Shown one piece after another: positions 39,542-49,436 of a stretch of DNA of 64,000 nucleotides. A program made the translations under genes and the position numbers. Under the pieces are notes generated by a model. The model was not told where the DNA came from. It made no database searches and saw only the letters and a list, made by a program, of their open reading frames with translations. The stretch's first letter is position 1; each line of letters opens with the position of its first letter. Source of the stretch: Bacteroidales bacterium (GTDB lineage Bacteria > Bacteroidota > Bacteroidia > Bacteroidales > F082); the NCBI GenBank assembly GCA_017645275.1, contig JAGCPH010000011.1, positions 1 to 64,000 on the forward strand, written 5' to 3'.

Positions 39542-40453
39542 ATGGAATATAAAGATTATTACAAAGTTTTAGGCGTCGAGCGTTCAGCAACGCAAGACCA
39601 AATCAAAAAAGCGTATCGTAAGCTTGCCGTGAAATATCATCCCGACAAAAACCCGGGCGACAAAGCGGCAGAGGAGAAGTTTAAGGAGATATCGGAAGCT
39701 TACCAAGTGCTCGGCAACGAAGAGTCGCGTAAGAAATACGACGAACTCGGTGCCAACTGGAAACAGTACGAGAATATGGGCTACGACGGTCAGGGCTTCC
39801 AAGGCTTTGGCGGTCAAGGCTTTGAGGGCTTCGGTAGTAGCGGATTCTCCGATTTCTTCGACATGTTCTTTGGAAGTCAAGAAGGAGGTTTTGACTTCGA
39901 AAACATCAGTTTCGGAGGCGGCGGCCGTGGCAGGACTCGTACAAGAGCCATGAAAGGCCAGGACCTGACTGCTTCGATAGACATGACATTGCGTGAGGCC
40001 TATTTCGGCTCACAGAGGATGTTTAAAATAGGCAACGACACCATCAAAATCAGCATCAAGCCGGGTGTGAAAGACGGCCAGACGTTGCGCGTCAAAGGTA
40101 AAGGGCATCCGGGCTTCAACGGAGGCGAGAACGGCGACCTGCTGCTGAAGATACATATCACGCAAGATCCTGTGTATCAACGCGATGGCGACGACCTGAT
40201 ACGTAACATCAATATCGACATCTACACCGCTATCCTCGGCGGAAAGATGGAAATCGACACCATGAAAGGCAACGTCAACGTGCCGATAAAGCCGCAGACA
40301 CAAAACAACAGCATGCTGCGTCTGAAAGGCCTCGGAATGCCGCATTACGGCAAGGAAGGCAACGGCTCACTGCTGCTCAAAGTACAGCTGGTGCTGCCAA
40401 ATCATTTCTCCGAAAAGGAACTCGATTTTATAAAAAAAGCAAAAGAAGCGTAA
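39542..40453 (+). CDS. DnaJ-family co-chaperone (CbpA-like, no zinc domain)
   Basis: A 303-residue J-domain protein. The J domain (1-70) has [38 protein letters not shown] with the essential HPD. A glycine/phenylalanine-rich linker follows ([19 protein letters not shown]...), then the DnaJ C-terminal substrate-binding domains ([55 protein letters not shown]). The CxxCxGxG zinc modules of canonical DnaJ are missing, so it is CbpA-like. It would present substrates to DnaK. A GGAGG site sits 7 bases before the ATG, stronger than most in this window. Confidence 0.9.
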   Translation: MEYKDYYKVLGVERSATQDQIKKAYRKLAVKYHPDKNPGDKAAEEKFKEISEAYQVLGNEESRKKYDELGANWKQYENMGYDGQGFQGFGGQGFEGFGSSGFSDFFDMFFGSQEGGFDFENISFGGGGRGRTRTRAMKGQDLTASIDMTLREAYFGSQRMFKIGNDTIKISIKPGVKDGQTLRVKGKGHPGFNGGENGDLLLKIHITQDPVYQRDGDDLIRNINIDIYTAILGGKMEIDTMKGNVNVPIKPQTQNNSMLRLKGLGMPHYGKEGNGSLLLKVQLVLPNHFSEKELDFIKKAKEA

Positions 40454-40468
40454 AAACTTCTTTTTTTT
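40441..40468 (+). terminator. Possible intrinsic terminator after the co-chaperone gene
   Basis: AAAAGAAG, loop CGTAAAAA, CTTCTTTT and a T-run; it includes the stop codon. Confidence 0.5.
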
Positions 40469-40493
40469 GTTTGGGTCGTAATAAAAAAATCAT

Positions 40494-40501
40494 TACCTTT
40501 G
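40494..40501 (+). promoter_or_regulatory. Bacteroidota -7 promoter element
   Basis: TACCTTTG followed by CA, 37 bases before the TonB receptor start at 40538; the in-frame start at 40499 lies within it and is excluded. Confidence 0.6.
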
Positions 40502-40537
40502 CACGTTTTTAAAATACCTTTTAAAACTGCATTGAAA

Positions 40538-42877
40538 ATGAGAATTATTACGACTCGGACAAAAAATATCATATTTCTGGCTATCTCGTTGATGGTCAGT
40601 GTGTTATCATTTGCGCAAGGCGACAACTCCGTCAAAGGTTTCGTTTATGAAAAAGCCAACGGCGAGCCGGTGATGTTCGCCAACGTGTTCCTGAAAGGCA
40701 CCACGCTGGGTTCGACAACCGACATCAACGGTTATTTCAACATCACCCGAATCCCTGACGGCACCTACACTCTCATGGTGACATCCATAGGCTACGACAC
40801 CATCGCCGAGGCTATCAGCCTGAAAGGCAGCCAGATCCTTAACAAGAAATTCAGCATCGAGGAAGCGTCGATACAACTGGCGGCGGTGAACATCACGGCC
40901 GATAAGATTGAGGCCAGGACCGAGACCAAGACGTCAGTCATCAACATCACTCCTAAGACTATCACCAAGATCCCGACTGTGGGCGGTCAAGCTGATATTG
41001 CACAGTATTTGCAGGTGATTCCGGGTGTCGTATTTACCGGCGACCAAGGCGGTCAGCTATATATTCGAGGCGGCGCGCCGATACAAAACAAGGTGCTTCT
41101 CGACGGTATGATAGTGTATAACCCGTTCCACAGCATCGGTCTGTTTTCCGTTTTCGACACCGATATCTTGCGTAACTGCGAGGTTTACACAGGAGGCTTC
41201 GGCGCGGAATACGGCGGCAGAGTCTCTTCAGTGATGGATATCACCACCCGTGACGGTAACAAAAACCGCATCTCTGGAAAGGTTGGAGCAACGACCTTCG
41301 GAGCCCATCTCATGGTGGAAGGACCACTGAAGAAAGCCAAACGTGACGACGACTACACCATGTCGTTCATCCTCTCTGCAAAGAACTCTTATCTCGAGCA
41401 GACATCACAGACAATCTATAAAGAAATATTGAATGGCGAGGTTTTGCCTTATAACTTCCAGGATTTCTACGGAAAAGTGTCGTTGAACACCGCTAACGGC
41501 AGTAAAATAAACTTGTTTGGCTTCAGCTTCAACGATCAGGTAAATAACTACAAGTCGATTTCCGACTTCAGCTGGAGCTCTTTCGGAGGCGGTAGCAATT
41601 TCGTGCTTATCCCAGGAAAATCTAACGTTCTCATCGAAGGTAACCTTGCCTATTCGAAATACATGGCAGGACTGTCGGAAGCCAACAACCCTAGCCGTTC
41701 AAGCTCCATCGACGGCTTCAACGCAGGCTTCACATTCTCATATTTCTTGGGTAAAAACACCTTGAAATATGGTCTTGAACTCCTTGGATTCAAGACAGTG
41801 TTCGATTACACGAAGTCGAACGGCATCAAGCTGAATCAGACCGAAAACACCACCGAGCTCGGTGCTTTCATCAAATACAAATGGCAACTCGACGACCTCA
41901 TCATCGAGCCGAGTTTCCGTATGCAGTGGTACGCCTCATTGGCCGAGGTGTCGCCAGAGCCACGTCTCGCAGTGAAATACAATGTCAACGACTGGTTCCG
42001 CGTGAAAGCTGCGGCTGGTATGTATTCACAGAACCTCATCGCAGCCAATAGCGACCGCGACGTCGTCAACTTGTTCTACGGATTCCTCTCAGGACAAGCC
42101 AATATCCCTAAGACTTTCAACGGAAAATCAGTCAATAGCAAGCTCCAAAAAGCCAATCATTACATCATCGGAACGGAATTCGATGTGTTTTACAACATTT
42201 CACTCAATGTCGAGGCATATTACAAGGATTTCAAGCAGCTGACAAGCATGAACCGCAACCAGATGTATGCCGAAAACAACTTCCCGGCAGGTACACCTGA
42301 GGTTTTATGGCGTGACTTTATGATTGAAAACGGTAAAGCCTACGGTATCGATGTCTCGGTGAAATATGAGTTCCTGAGATGGTATTTCTGGGCAGCTTAT
42401 TCGCTTGGATATGTCAATAAAAACTACGAAAACGCTGAGGGTGAGCTGGTCAACTACCGTACACACTACGACCGCCGTCACAACATTAACTTGATGTTTT
42501 CGTATACCGGCGGCAACCGTCGTCAGTGGGAGTTCAGCGGACGTTGGAACATCGGTTCGGGCTTCCCATTTACACAAGTCAGCGGATTCTATGAACAATA
42601 CCAGTTCGACAACATGGGTCAGGAAATAGTGGGCGTAAGTGGCGACCTCGGCATCATATACGGCGAACTCAACAAAGGCGAACTGCCATGGTACCATCGT
42701 TTCGATATTGACATAAAACGCCGTTTCTACTTCAGCCAACACACCGAACTTGAAGTCGACTTCAGCGTCACCAATGTCTATAACCGCAAAAATATCTTCT
42801 ACGTCGATATCATCACAAGCGAGAATATCTACCAGTTGCCGATCATGCCGAGCTTGGGATTGACCTTATCATTCTAA
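40538..42877 (+). CDS. TonB-dependent receptor with N-terminal carboxypeptidase-regulatory-like domain
   Basis: A 779-residue outer-membrane transporter. The signal peptide ends near LSFAQG. A CarboxypepD-reg-like domain follows (VKGFVYEKANGEPVMFANVFLKGTTLGSTTDINGYFNI), then the plug (GGQADIAQYLQVIPGVVFTGDQGGQLYIRGG, EVYTGGFGAEYGGRVSSVMDI) and a barrel of about 22 strands ending LGLTLSF. It imports an unknown ligand with energy from TonB-ExbBD. No SusD-like lipoprotein is beside it, so it is not an ordinary polysaccharide-utilisation SusC. The S9 peptidase starts two bases after its stop, so ligand and peptide use may be linked. Confidence 0.9.
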   Translation: MRIITTRTKNIIFLAISLMVSVLSFAQGDNSVKGFVYEKANGEPVMFANVFLKGTTLGSTTDINGYFNITRIPDGTYTLMVTSIGYDTIAEAISLKGSQILNKKFSIEEASIQLAAVNITADKIEARTETKTSVINITPKTITKIPTVGGQADIAQYLQVIPGVVFTGDQGGQLYIRGGAPIQNKVLLDGMIVYNPFHSIGLFSVFDTDILRNCEVYTGGFGAEYGGRVSSVMDITTRDGNKNRISGKVGATTFGAHLMVEGPLKKAKRDDDYTMSFILSAKNSYLEQTSQTIYKEILNGEVLPYNFQDFYGKVSLNTANGSKINLFGFSFNDQVNNYKSISDFSWSSFGGGSNFVLIPGKSNVLIEGNLAYSKYMAGLSEANNPSRSSSIDGFNAGFTFSYFLGKNTLKYGLELLGFKTVFDYTKSNGIKLNQTENTTELGAFIKYKWQLDDLIIEPSFRMQWYASLAEVSPEPRLAVKYNVNDWFRVKAAAGMYSQNLIAANSDRDVVNLFYGFLSGQANIPKTFNGKSVNSKLQKANHYIIGTEFDVFYNISLNVEAYYKDFKQLTSMNRNQMYAENNFPAGTPEVLWRDFMIENGKAYGIDVSVKYEFLRWYFWAAYSLGYVNKNYENAEGELVNYRTHYDRRHNINLMFSYTGGNRRQWEFSGRWNIGSGFPFTQVSGFYEQYQFDNMGQEIVGVSGDLGIIYGELNKGELPWYHRFDIDIKRRFYFSQHTELEVDFSVTNVYNRKNIFYVDIITSENIYQLPIMPSLGLTLSF

Positions 42878-42879
42878 AC

Positions 42880-44955
42880 ATGAATAAGCCTTCGTTAAAA
42901 AAGATACCACACGAGATGACCATTCACGGCCATACACGTGTGGACAACTATTATTGGCTCAACCAACGTGAAAATCCTGAGGTTTTGGATTATCTGAAAG
43001 CCGAAAATGCCTATCAGGAGGTGATGATGAAGCATACCGAACCGCTTCAGAATCAATTGTTTAAGGAGATAACGGGCCGTATCAAGCAAGACGACATGTC
43101 GGTGCCTGTCAAACACAAAGGCTATTGGTATTATTCGCGTTACGAAGAAGGTATGGAATACCCATTGTACTGCCGAAAACCTGTAAAAAATGGCGACAAC
43201 CCGACTGTCATTTCGAGCGATGTCGAGAAATCCTCTGATGAACAGATACTTTTGAATGGCTACGAGATGTCCAAAGGCTACACTTTCTTCGACGTGGGCG
43301 GCTACAGTATCAGTCCAGATAACTCATTGATAGCCTACAGCATAGACACTGTGAGCCGTCGCCAATACCAGATTTTCATCAAGGAGATAGCGACAGGTAA
43401 GATGTATCCCGAAGTCATCCAAAACACCAGCGGAAACATGGTGTGGGCTAACGACAACCGCACGATATTCTATTCGGTGAAAGATGAGTCGTTGCGTCCA
43501 TACAAGATTATGCGTCATGAAATCGGTACCGACCCATCTCAGGATGTCGAAGTTTATCGTGAAGATGACGCTACCTTCTGCGCTTTCGTAAGTAAAACAA
43601 AATCAGAGAGATACATCGTAATAATCCTTGAGACGACACTCACATCGGAGATCCGTTACATCGACGCCGACAACCCGAAAGGCGAGTTTAAGGTGTTTTA
43701 CAAACGCCAGCACGACCTGCTTTATGGAGTGGGGCATTATGGCGATTATTTCTATATCCTCACAAACGCTGACGGCGCAAAGAACTACAAACTGATGCGA
43801 ACGCCAGTAAACGCTACTGAAAAGGAGAACTGGCAAGAGGTTCTGCCACATCGCGACGATGTCCTGATTGAAGATTTCGACCTCTTCCAGGATTTCATGG
43901 TCATAGAAGAACGCTCAAAAGGCCTGGTGAATCTGCGAGTTATGTCGCATGATGGTAAGACCGACTATTATATCAACTTCGGTGAGCCTACATATACTGT
44001 GGAAACGTCAGCAAATCCAGAGTTCGACACACATCTGCTGAGATATGTCTACACCTCGATGACGACTCCGGCCTCGGTGTATCAATACGATATGGTTAAG
44101 AAAACAGCTGAGTTGCTGAAACGACAGGAGATTGTGGGCGGCTACGAGCCTACGGATTATGTCACGGAAAGGCTTTACGCACCTGCAAAAGACGGCATCT
44201 TGGTTCCGATATCGCTCGTTTACAAGAAAGGACTTGTGAAAAACGGCGACAATCCATTGGTTTTGTTTGGCTATGGCTCGTATGGCAACAGCGTCGACGC
44301 ATATTTCTCTACAGCACGACTCAGCATGTTGGATCGTGGCTTCGTGTGGGCGATAGCGCATATCAGAGGAGGCGAGGAGATGGGTCGCTGGTGGTACGAG
44401 GATGGAAAGTTACTGAAGAAGAAAAATACCTTTACTGACTTTATCGCTTGTGCGGAATATCTTGTAAATCAGAAGTTTACAAATAGTAAGAAGATGTTTG
44501 CGATGGGCGGCAGCGCAGGCGGACTGCTGGTCGGCGCAGTGGCAAACATGGCTCCGCAGCTGTTCCGAGGCATCATAGCACAGGTACCGTTTGTCGATGT
44601 CGTCACAACCATGCTTGATGACACCATCCCGCTCACGACGGGTGAATACGACGAGTGGGGCAATCCAAACGAGAAAGAGTATTACGACTATATCTTGTCG
44701 TACTCGCCATACGACAACGTGGAGGCTAAGGATTATCCCGCAATGCTTGTAACCACAGGACTTCACGACAGTCAGGTACAGTATTGGGAGCCGGCGAAAT
44801 GGGTGGCGAAGCTGCGCGAACTCAAGACCGACGACAACCCATTGTACCTGCGAACGGAGATGGATTTCGGTCACGGCGGAGCGTCAGGAAGGTTCGAGCC
44901 TTATCACGAAGTGGCGATGGAGTACGCTTTTATGCTTGATTTGCTTGAAAAATGA
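42880..44955 (+). CDS. S9 prolyl oligopeptidase family serine peptidase (oligopeptidase B-like)
   Basis: A 691-residue cytosolic peptidase without signal peptide. The N-terminal beta-propeller is followed by an alpha/beta hydrolase domain with the nucleophile motif AMGGSAGGLLVGA (Ser545) and the catalytic histidine in DFGHGGASGRF (His665); the GYGSYG and RGGEEMGRWWYEDGKL blocks are typical of oligopeptidase B. It cleaves short peptides, mostly after basic residues in this family. At 43206-43233 half of a family C repeat is read in frame as TVISSDVEKSS, giving an extended loop in the propeller. The stop overlaps the start of the amylase gene. Confidence 0.9.
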   Translation: MNKPSLKKIPHEMTIHGHTRVDNYYWLNQRENPEVLDYLKAENAYQEVMMKHTEPLQNQLFKEITGRIKQDDMSVPVKHKGYWYYSRYEEGMEYPLYCRKPVKNGDNPTVISSDVEKSSDEQILLNGYEMSKGYTFFDVGGYSISPDNSLIAYSIDTVSRRQYQIFIKEIATGKMYPEVIQNTSGNMVWANDNRTIFYSVKDESLRPYKIMRHEIGTDPSQDVEVYREDDATFCAFVSKTKSERYIVIILETTLTSEIRYIDADNPKGEFKVFYKRQHDLLYGVGHYGDYFYILTNADGAKNYKLMRTPVNATEKENWQEVLPHRDDVLIEDFDLFQDFMVIEERSKGLVNLRVMSHDGKTDYYINFGEPTYTVETSANPEFDTHLLRYVYTSMTTPASVYQYDMVKKTAELLKRQEIVGGYEPTDYVTERLYAPAKDGILVPISLVYKKGLVKNGDNPLVLFGYGSYGNSVDAYFSTARLSMLDRGFVWAIAHIRGGEEMGRWWYEDGKLLKKKNTFTDFIACAEYLVNQKFTNSKKMFAMGGSAGGLLVGAVANMAPQLFRGIIAQVPFVDVVTTMLDDTIPLTTGEYDEWGNPNEKEYYDYILSYSPYDNVEAKDYPAMLVTTGLHDSQVQYWEPAKWVAKLRELKTDDNPLYLRTEMDFGHGGASGRFEPYHEVAMEYAFMLDLLEK
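43206..43233. repeat. Half copy of family C repeat, in frame in the S9 peptidase gene
   Basis: TGTCATTTCGAGCGATGTCG followed by AGAAATCC, the left arm of family C as seen at 52707. Read as VISSDVEKSS. Confidence 0.7.
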
Positions 44956-46328
44956 TAATATATCAACTGTTTCCACGAGTGTTCGGTGCCAATGAAAGCA
45001 AAAAATGTGGCACCTTCAGCGACATCAACGATGCTGAGATTGAACGTATTAAGTCGCTGAGCGTCAGTCATTTATGGCTCACAGGCGTGATACGTCACTC
45101 TGGATGGCGCGACACCAACCCCGTGGTTACCAAAGGCAAGGCAGGATCGCCATACGCCATTGTCGATTACTACGACATTGACCCCGATCTGGCTGATAAT
45201 GAAGCGGATAGGATGGCGGAGTTCGAGCAGACCGTCGAACGTATCCACAGACATGGCCTGAAAGTGCTCATCGACTTCGTGCCTAACCATCTGGCACGCG
45301 AATACAGAGGCGGTTTCACCGATGATAACTTTTATATCTTGCCGAATCAGAAGTTCATCGCTCCGACTGAAAATGGCGAGAAATATTACGAGTATCCTGC
45401 AAAAGCTACCGGTAACGACGTGTTTTCGCCGACTCCTTCATTGAACGACTGGTACGACACTGTGAAACTGAACTACACCAACCGTGACACATGGGATAAG
45501 ATGTTGAAAATCATGCAGTTCTGGTGTGGAAAAGGTGTCGATGGCTTCCGTTGTGATATGGCGGAGATGGTGCCGGTGGAGTTTTGGCGCTGGGCAATTG
45601 CTGAGTTGCGTAAGTCATTCAATGTCACCATGATAGCGGAGATTTACCAACCACATCTGTATAAGAGTTACGTGGAGGCGGGCTTTGATTATCTGTACGA
45701 CAAGGTCGGGCTGTACAACACCTTGGAAAACATATATCGTTACGGTCAGCGTGCCGACACCATATCCGATGTTTGGAAAGGCCTTAACGGGTTGTATGAC
45801 AATATGTTACGTTTTATGGAGAACCACGACGAGGTTCGCCTGGCGTCCCGATATTTCATGAAGAAACCTGAAAATGCGATCCCATTTGTGGCATTGTCAG
45901 CATTAATGAGCCGTTGTCCGTTCATGCTATATAACGGTCAGGAATATGGCGAGGATGCCGCCGATTCCGATAATGGCCGTACATCGATTTTTGATTATAA
46001 TTATATGAAAATCAAAAATTTACAAATTTTTGATTTTTACAAATATCTATTGAATTTCCGAGAGTCACATCATGCCATCATGCGTGGTGCATTCTACGAC
46101 CTGATGTGGGCGAATCCTTGGTACAACAATTTCGATCCGCAATATGTCTATGCGTTCCTGCGTTATTATGGCAACGATAAGTTGTTGATTGTCATCAATT
46201 TCAACCTCCATGAAGGCCGAAATTTGACGGTGGCAATCCCTGAAGACGCTCGAAAATTAGTCGGTGGTTGTAATGATAAATACGATATATCATTAAACCC
46301 AGGTGGTTTTAAAATAATAACAATATGA
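44952..46328 (+). CDS. GH13 alpha-amylase family protein
   Basis: A 458-residue TIM-barrel glycosidase without signal peptide, so cytosolic. Family regions: LIDFVPNHL (region I), GFRCDMAEM with the nucleophile Asp202 (region II), MIAEIYQP with the acid/base glutamate (region III) and RFMENHDEVRLAS (region IV). It should hydrolyse or rearrange alpha-1,4-glucan such as glycogen or maltodextrin. The start overlaps the S9 peptidase stop (ATGATAA). It is followed, after a family A repeat, by the branching enzyme, which makes a role in glycogen turnover likely. Confidence 0.88.
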   Translation: MIIYQLFPRVFGANESKKCGTFSDINDAEIERIKSLSVSHLWLTGVIRHSGWRDTNPVVTKGKAGSPYAIVDYYDIDPDLADNEADRMAEFEQTVERIHRHGLKVLIDFVPNHLAREYRGGFTDDNFYILPNQKFIAPTENGEKYYEYPAKATGNDVFSPTPSLNDWYDTVKLNYTNRDTWDKMLKIMQFWCGKGVDGFRCDMAEMVPVEFWRWAIAELRKSFNVTMIAEIYQPHLYKSYVEAGFDYLYDKVGLYNTLENIYRYGQRADTISDVWKGLNGLYDNMLRFMENHDEVRLASRYFMKKPENAIPFVALSALMSRCPFMLYNGQEYGEDAADSDNGRTSIFDYNYMKIKNLQIFDFYKYLLNFRESHHAIMRGAFYDLMWANPWYNNFDPQYVYAFLRYYGNDKLLIVINFNLHEGRNLTVAIPEDARKLVGGCNDKYDISLNPGGFKIITI

Positions 46329-46333
46329 TAATT

Positions 46334-46361
46334 GTAAAGACGCACGGCCGTGCGTCTCTTC
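46334..46361. repeat. Palindromic repeat family A, intergenic
   Basis: GTAAAGACGCACGGCCGTGC plus GTCTCTTC between the amylase stop and the branching enzyme start. Confidence 0.9.
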
Positions 46362-46374
46362 AAAATAAAAAACT

Positions 46375-48372
46375 ATGAAAATCGTTGACAATGACAATTG
46401 GCTGTCCCCAGTGGCGGATGAGGTACAAAAGCGTTACGACCGTTTCTGTAACCGATTTGAAACCATTGAGAAACAATATGGCAGTTTGTCCAGCTTCGCC
46501 TCGGCACACGAGTTTTTCGGTTTTCATTACGACCGTATCCGCCGTGGCTGGTGGTACCGCGAATATGCCCCTGCAGCCCATTATCTGTCGTTGTACGGCG
46601 ATTTCAACTGTTGGAATAAATACGAAAACCCTCTCGAAAACGTCGGAAATGGTATCTGGGAGTTGTTTTTGCCGGATTCAGAGTATAAAACCAAGCTGGT
46701 GCACGGCAGCCTGATGAAAGTCCTGGTACAATCGAGCATAGGCGAGCAGGAACGTATACCTATTTATATAACAAGGGTCGTGCAGGACGAGAACACCAAA
46801 GACTTCTCGGCTCAGTTCTGGAATCCTGAAAAACAGTATGTATTTGAGAATCAATCACCTAGGATTGACGATGAGCCTCTGCTAATCTACGAGTCGCATG
46901 TCGGAATGGCACAGGAAAAAGAGGGTGTCGGTACTTATAACGAATTCATTACCAATGTGTTACCTCGTATCAAGGCAGATGGCTACAACGCTGTGCAGCT
47001 CATGGCGATAGCCGAGCACCCTTACTATGGCTCGTTCGGTTACCATGTGTCGAACTTCTTTGCCGCCAGCTCGCGTTTTGGCACTCCTGAAGAGCTGAAA
47101 AAGCTGGTGGATACGGCTCATGGCATGGGACTGCTTGTCATCATGGACCTCGTGCACTCACATACGGTGAAGAACGTCCGTGAAGGTATCAATCTCTTCG
47201 ATGGTACTGAATATCAATATCTTAAGCCTGGTCTGGAGGGCATTCATCCACAATGGGACTCGAAGCTTTTCGACTACGGAAAGACCGCTACCTTGCAGCT
47301 TTTGCTCTCAAATGTGAAGTATTGGCTCGACGAATATCACTTCGACGGCTACCGTTTCGATGGCGTGACCTCGATGCTCTACAAAAACCACGGAATAGGG
47401 GAGACCTTCGACAACCCCTGGAAATATTTCGGCGACGGCGTTGACAACGACGCGGTGACATATCTCCAGCTTGCCAACAAGCTGATTCATGATATTGACA
47501 ATCAGAATGTTACGATAGCTGAGGACGTTAGCGGAATGCCTGGCATCTGCGCAAAAATTGAGGATGGCGGCATAGGCTTCGACTACCGTCTCGGCATGGG
47601 CTTGCCCGATTTCTGGATAAAAGTGCTAAAAGACCAGAGCGACGAGCAGTGGAACATGCACGAGTTCTTCTTCACCATGACCAACCGTCTGCCGGATGTG
47701 AAGACCATAGCTTACGCAGAGTCACACGACCAGGCACTGGTGGGCGATAAGACATTGGCTTTCAGGCTCATGGATAAGGAGATGTACTTCGCGATGGACA
47801 AAAAATCGCAGAATCTCATCGTCGACAGAGGCATTGCATTGCACAAGATGATCAAGTTTTTTACCATCACTCTCGGTGGCGACGCTTGGCTCAACTTCAT
47901 GGGTAACGAGTTCGGACATCCAGAATGGATTGATTTTCCGAGATACGACAACGGATGGAGCTACAAATACGCAAAACGTCAGTGGTCGCTGGCCGACAAC
48001 GACTATCTTAAATACCATTGGCTGGGCGATTTTGACAAGGCGATGCTTGATTTTGTGAAACAAACCAAGGTGATGCAGGCCGCTCCGGCGTGGCTTCTGA
48101 ATGCCGACGAGGACAACAAAACCATCGTTTTCGAGCGAAACAACCTGATTTTTGTGTTCAACTGGGGACAAAAATCTTTACCGGGCTATATTATTAATGT
48201 AAAGCAGACCGGCGACTATGAAATCGTCTTCGGCACCGACGAGAAACGCTTCGGAGGCTTTGAAAACATTGATAAAAACGCAGTCTTCCCATCTGAGCGA
48301 AATGGCGACGCGGTTACTATGAAGATATACAATGTAGCTCGAACGGCTACAGTTTATCAGGTAAAAAAATGA
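46375..48372 (+). CDS. 1,4-alpha-glucan branching enzyme (eukaryotic-type, GH13_8-like)
   Basis: A 665-residue branching enzyme that creates alpha-1,6 branches in glycogen. N-terminal carbohydrate-binding region FHYDRIRRGWWYREYAPAAHYLSLYGDFNCWNKYENP; catalytic regions VIMDLVHSHTVKN, FDGYRFDGVTSMLYKNHG (nucleophile aspartate), TIAEDVSGMPG (acid/base) and AYAESHDQALVGDKT; GNEFGHPEWIDFPR near the C-terminal domain. These motifs match the eukaryotic-type subfamily that is common in Bacteroidota rather than E. coli GlgB. Other glycogen genes (synthase, phosphorylase) are not in the window. Same strand as the TonB receptor, S9 and amylase genes. Confidence 0.93.
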   Translation: MKIVDNDNWLSPVADEVQKRYDRFCNRFETIEKQYGSLSSFASAHEFFGFHYDRIRRGWWYREYAPAAHYLSLYGDFNCWNKYENPLENVGNGIWELFLPDSEYKTKLVHGSLMKVLVQSSIGEQERIPIYITRVVQDENTKDFSAQFWNPEKQYVFENQSPRIDDEPLLIYESHVGMAQEKEGVGTYNEFITNVLPRIKADGYNAVQLMAIAEHPYYGSFGYHVSNFFAASSRFGTPEELKKLVDTAHGMGLLVIMDLVHSHTVKNVREGINLFDGTEYQYLKPGLEGIHPQWDSKLFDYGKTATLQLLLSNVKYWLDEYHFDGYRFDGVTSMLYKNHGIGETFDNPWKYFGDGVDNDAVTYLQLANKLIHDIDNQNVTIAEDVSGMPGICAKIEDGGIGFDYRLGMGLPDFWIKVLKDQSDEQWNMHEFFFTMTNRLPDVKTIAYAESHDQALVGDKTLAFRLMDKEMYFAMDKKSQNLIVDRGIALHKMIKFFTITLGGDAWLNFMGNEFGHPEWIDFPRYDNGWSYKYAKRQWSLADNDYLKYHWLGDFDKAMLDFVKQTKVMQAAPAWLLNADEDNKTIVFERNNLIFVFNWGQKSLPGYIINVKQTGDYEIVFGTDEKRFGGFENIDKNAVFPSERNGDAVTMKIYNVARTATVYQVKK

Positions 48373-48391
48373 TGTTTTTTGAAAAAAAATG

Positions 48392-48421
48392 TTGCACAAT
48401 TAAAAATAATGTATAACTTTG
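48392..48421 (+). promoter_or_regulatory. Bacteroidota promoter with -33 TTG and -7 TAACTTTG
   Basis: TTG at 48392-48394 and TAACTTTG at 48414-48421 with a 19-base spacer, the standard Bacteroidota arrangement, 34 bases before the OMP start at 48456. Confidence 0.7.
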
Positions 48422-48455
48422 CATGTTTGAAAACAATTTTAAAATAAATTATACC

Positions 48456-49259
48456 ATGAAAAAATTTACATTAGTTGCATGTTTAATGCTTTTAGGCGTT
48501 ATCGCTTTTGCACAAAAACCAGTTAGATTTGGTGTTTATCTTGGTGAAGCTACTCCATTAGGAGCTATGGGACAAGGCGATGCTATTAAGAAAACTCCAG
48601 AGCATATTTACGGAGACCTTACACATTATGCTATGTTGAGTGAAAAGGGTGATCAAGGTTATGCAAGCATCGGCGCAAACGTTGGTTTTGATGTCACAGT
48701 GGCTCTTCCTGTTGAAGGCCTCGGCGTTTTCGGCGGTATCGACTTCTTCATCAATAGCAACAAGAATGATGTTAGAGATTGTTTTGAAGAATGGTCACAT
48801 GAGATCGTAAAACAAGGAAATGTTTCAAGTGCTAAATTCTACATGCCTAACGTGATGAATATCCCGATTTTGTTCGGTTTGAATTATCTCCACAACTTCA
48901 ACAAAATCGTTGGTGTTTGGGGTGAAGCAGGAATCGGTCCAAACTTCAGACTTATCTCTGATTTTAAATTTGAAACCAAGTATACAGCTTTAGTTGTAAC
49001 TCCTGAAGGAGATTATGACGTAACTACTGAAACATATGATTACGACGCTGCCACTACACTGGGCTTCAAGATTGGAGCAGGTGTTATGCTTTGGAACAAG
49101 ATGAGCATTGGTCTTGACTACTATTCTCTTGGAAGTTCAAAAATTAATGCTAATTATAAGGTTAAAGCTGGAGATCGCGTAGTTATTGAAGATAAGTTCA
49201 AAGGCGAAAATGATATCTACACTGGCGAGTTGGTCGTAAGAGTAGGTTATCACTTCTAA
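48456..49259 (+). CDS. Outer-membrane beta-barrel protein
   Basis: A 267-residue protein with a signal peptide (MKKFTLVACLMLLGVIAFAQ) and a body with strands such as VRFGVYLGEATPLG, VGFDVTVALPVEGLGVFGGIDFF and GFKIGAGVMLWNKMSIGLDYYSLG, ending VVRVGYHF with a terminal phenylalanine as required by the barrel assembly machinery. PorT/OmpA-like eight-to-ten-strand barrel is the best guess; no specific function. The start at 48456 is supported by the promoter. AT-rich codons typical of the highly expressed surface genes of this window. A strong terminator follows. Confidence 0.7.
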   Translation: MKKFTLVACLMLLGVIAFAQKPVRFGVYLGEATPLGAMGQGDAIKKTPEHIYGDLTHYAMLSEKGDQGYASIGANVGFDVTVALPVEGLGVFGGIDFFINSNKNDVRDCFEEWSHEIVKQGNVSSAKFYMPNVMNIPILFGLNYLHNFNKIVGVWGEAGIGPNFRLISDFKFETKYTALVVTPEGDYDVTTETYDYDAATTLGFKIGAGVMLWNKMSIGLDYYSLGSSKINANYKVKAGDRVVIEDKFKGENDIYTGELVVRVGYHF

Positions 49260-49270
49260 AAACAACAGAA

Positions 49271-49300
49271 AAGTTATCAATACCTGTTGATAACTTTTTT
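49271..49300 (+). terminator. Intrinsic terminator
   Basis: AAGTTATCAA, loop TACC, TTGATAACTT followed by T-run, 11 bases after the OMP stop. Confidence 0.85.
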
Positions 49301-49319
49301 TGATGTTGATAAAAAAATG

Positions 49320-49349
49320 TTGCGGATATTCAGAAAACACTTAACTTTG
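49320..49349 (+). promoter_or_regulatory. Bacteroidota promoter with -33 TTG and -7 TAACTTTG
   Basis: TTG at 49320-49322 and TAACTTTG at 49342-49349, 19-base spacer, 87 bases before the OMP start at 49437. Confidence 0.7.
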
Positions 49350-49436
49350 CGAAGTGTTTGGCAACTAAACTAAAAAAGATAAAGAGAGGATGCCGAAAAT
49401 CTCATATAGAGTAGGCGTAATTAAAATTATTAAAAG

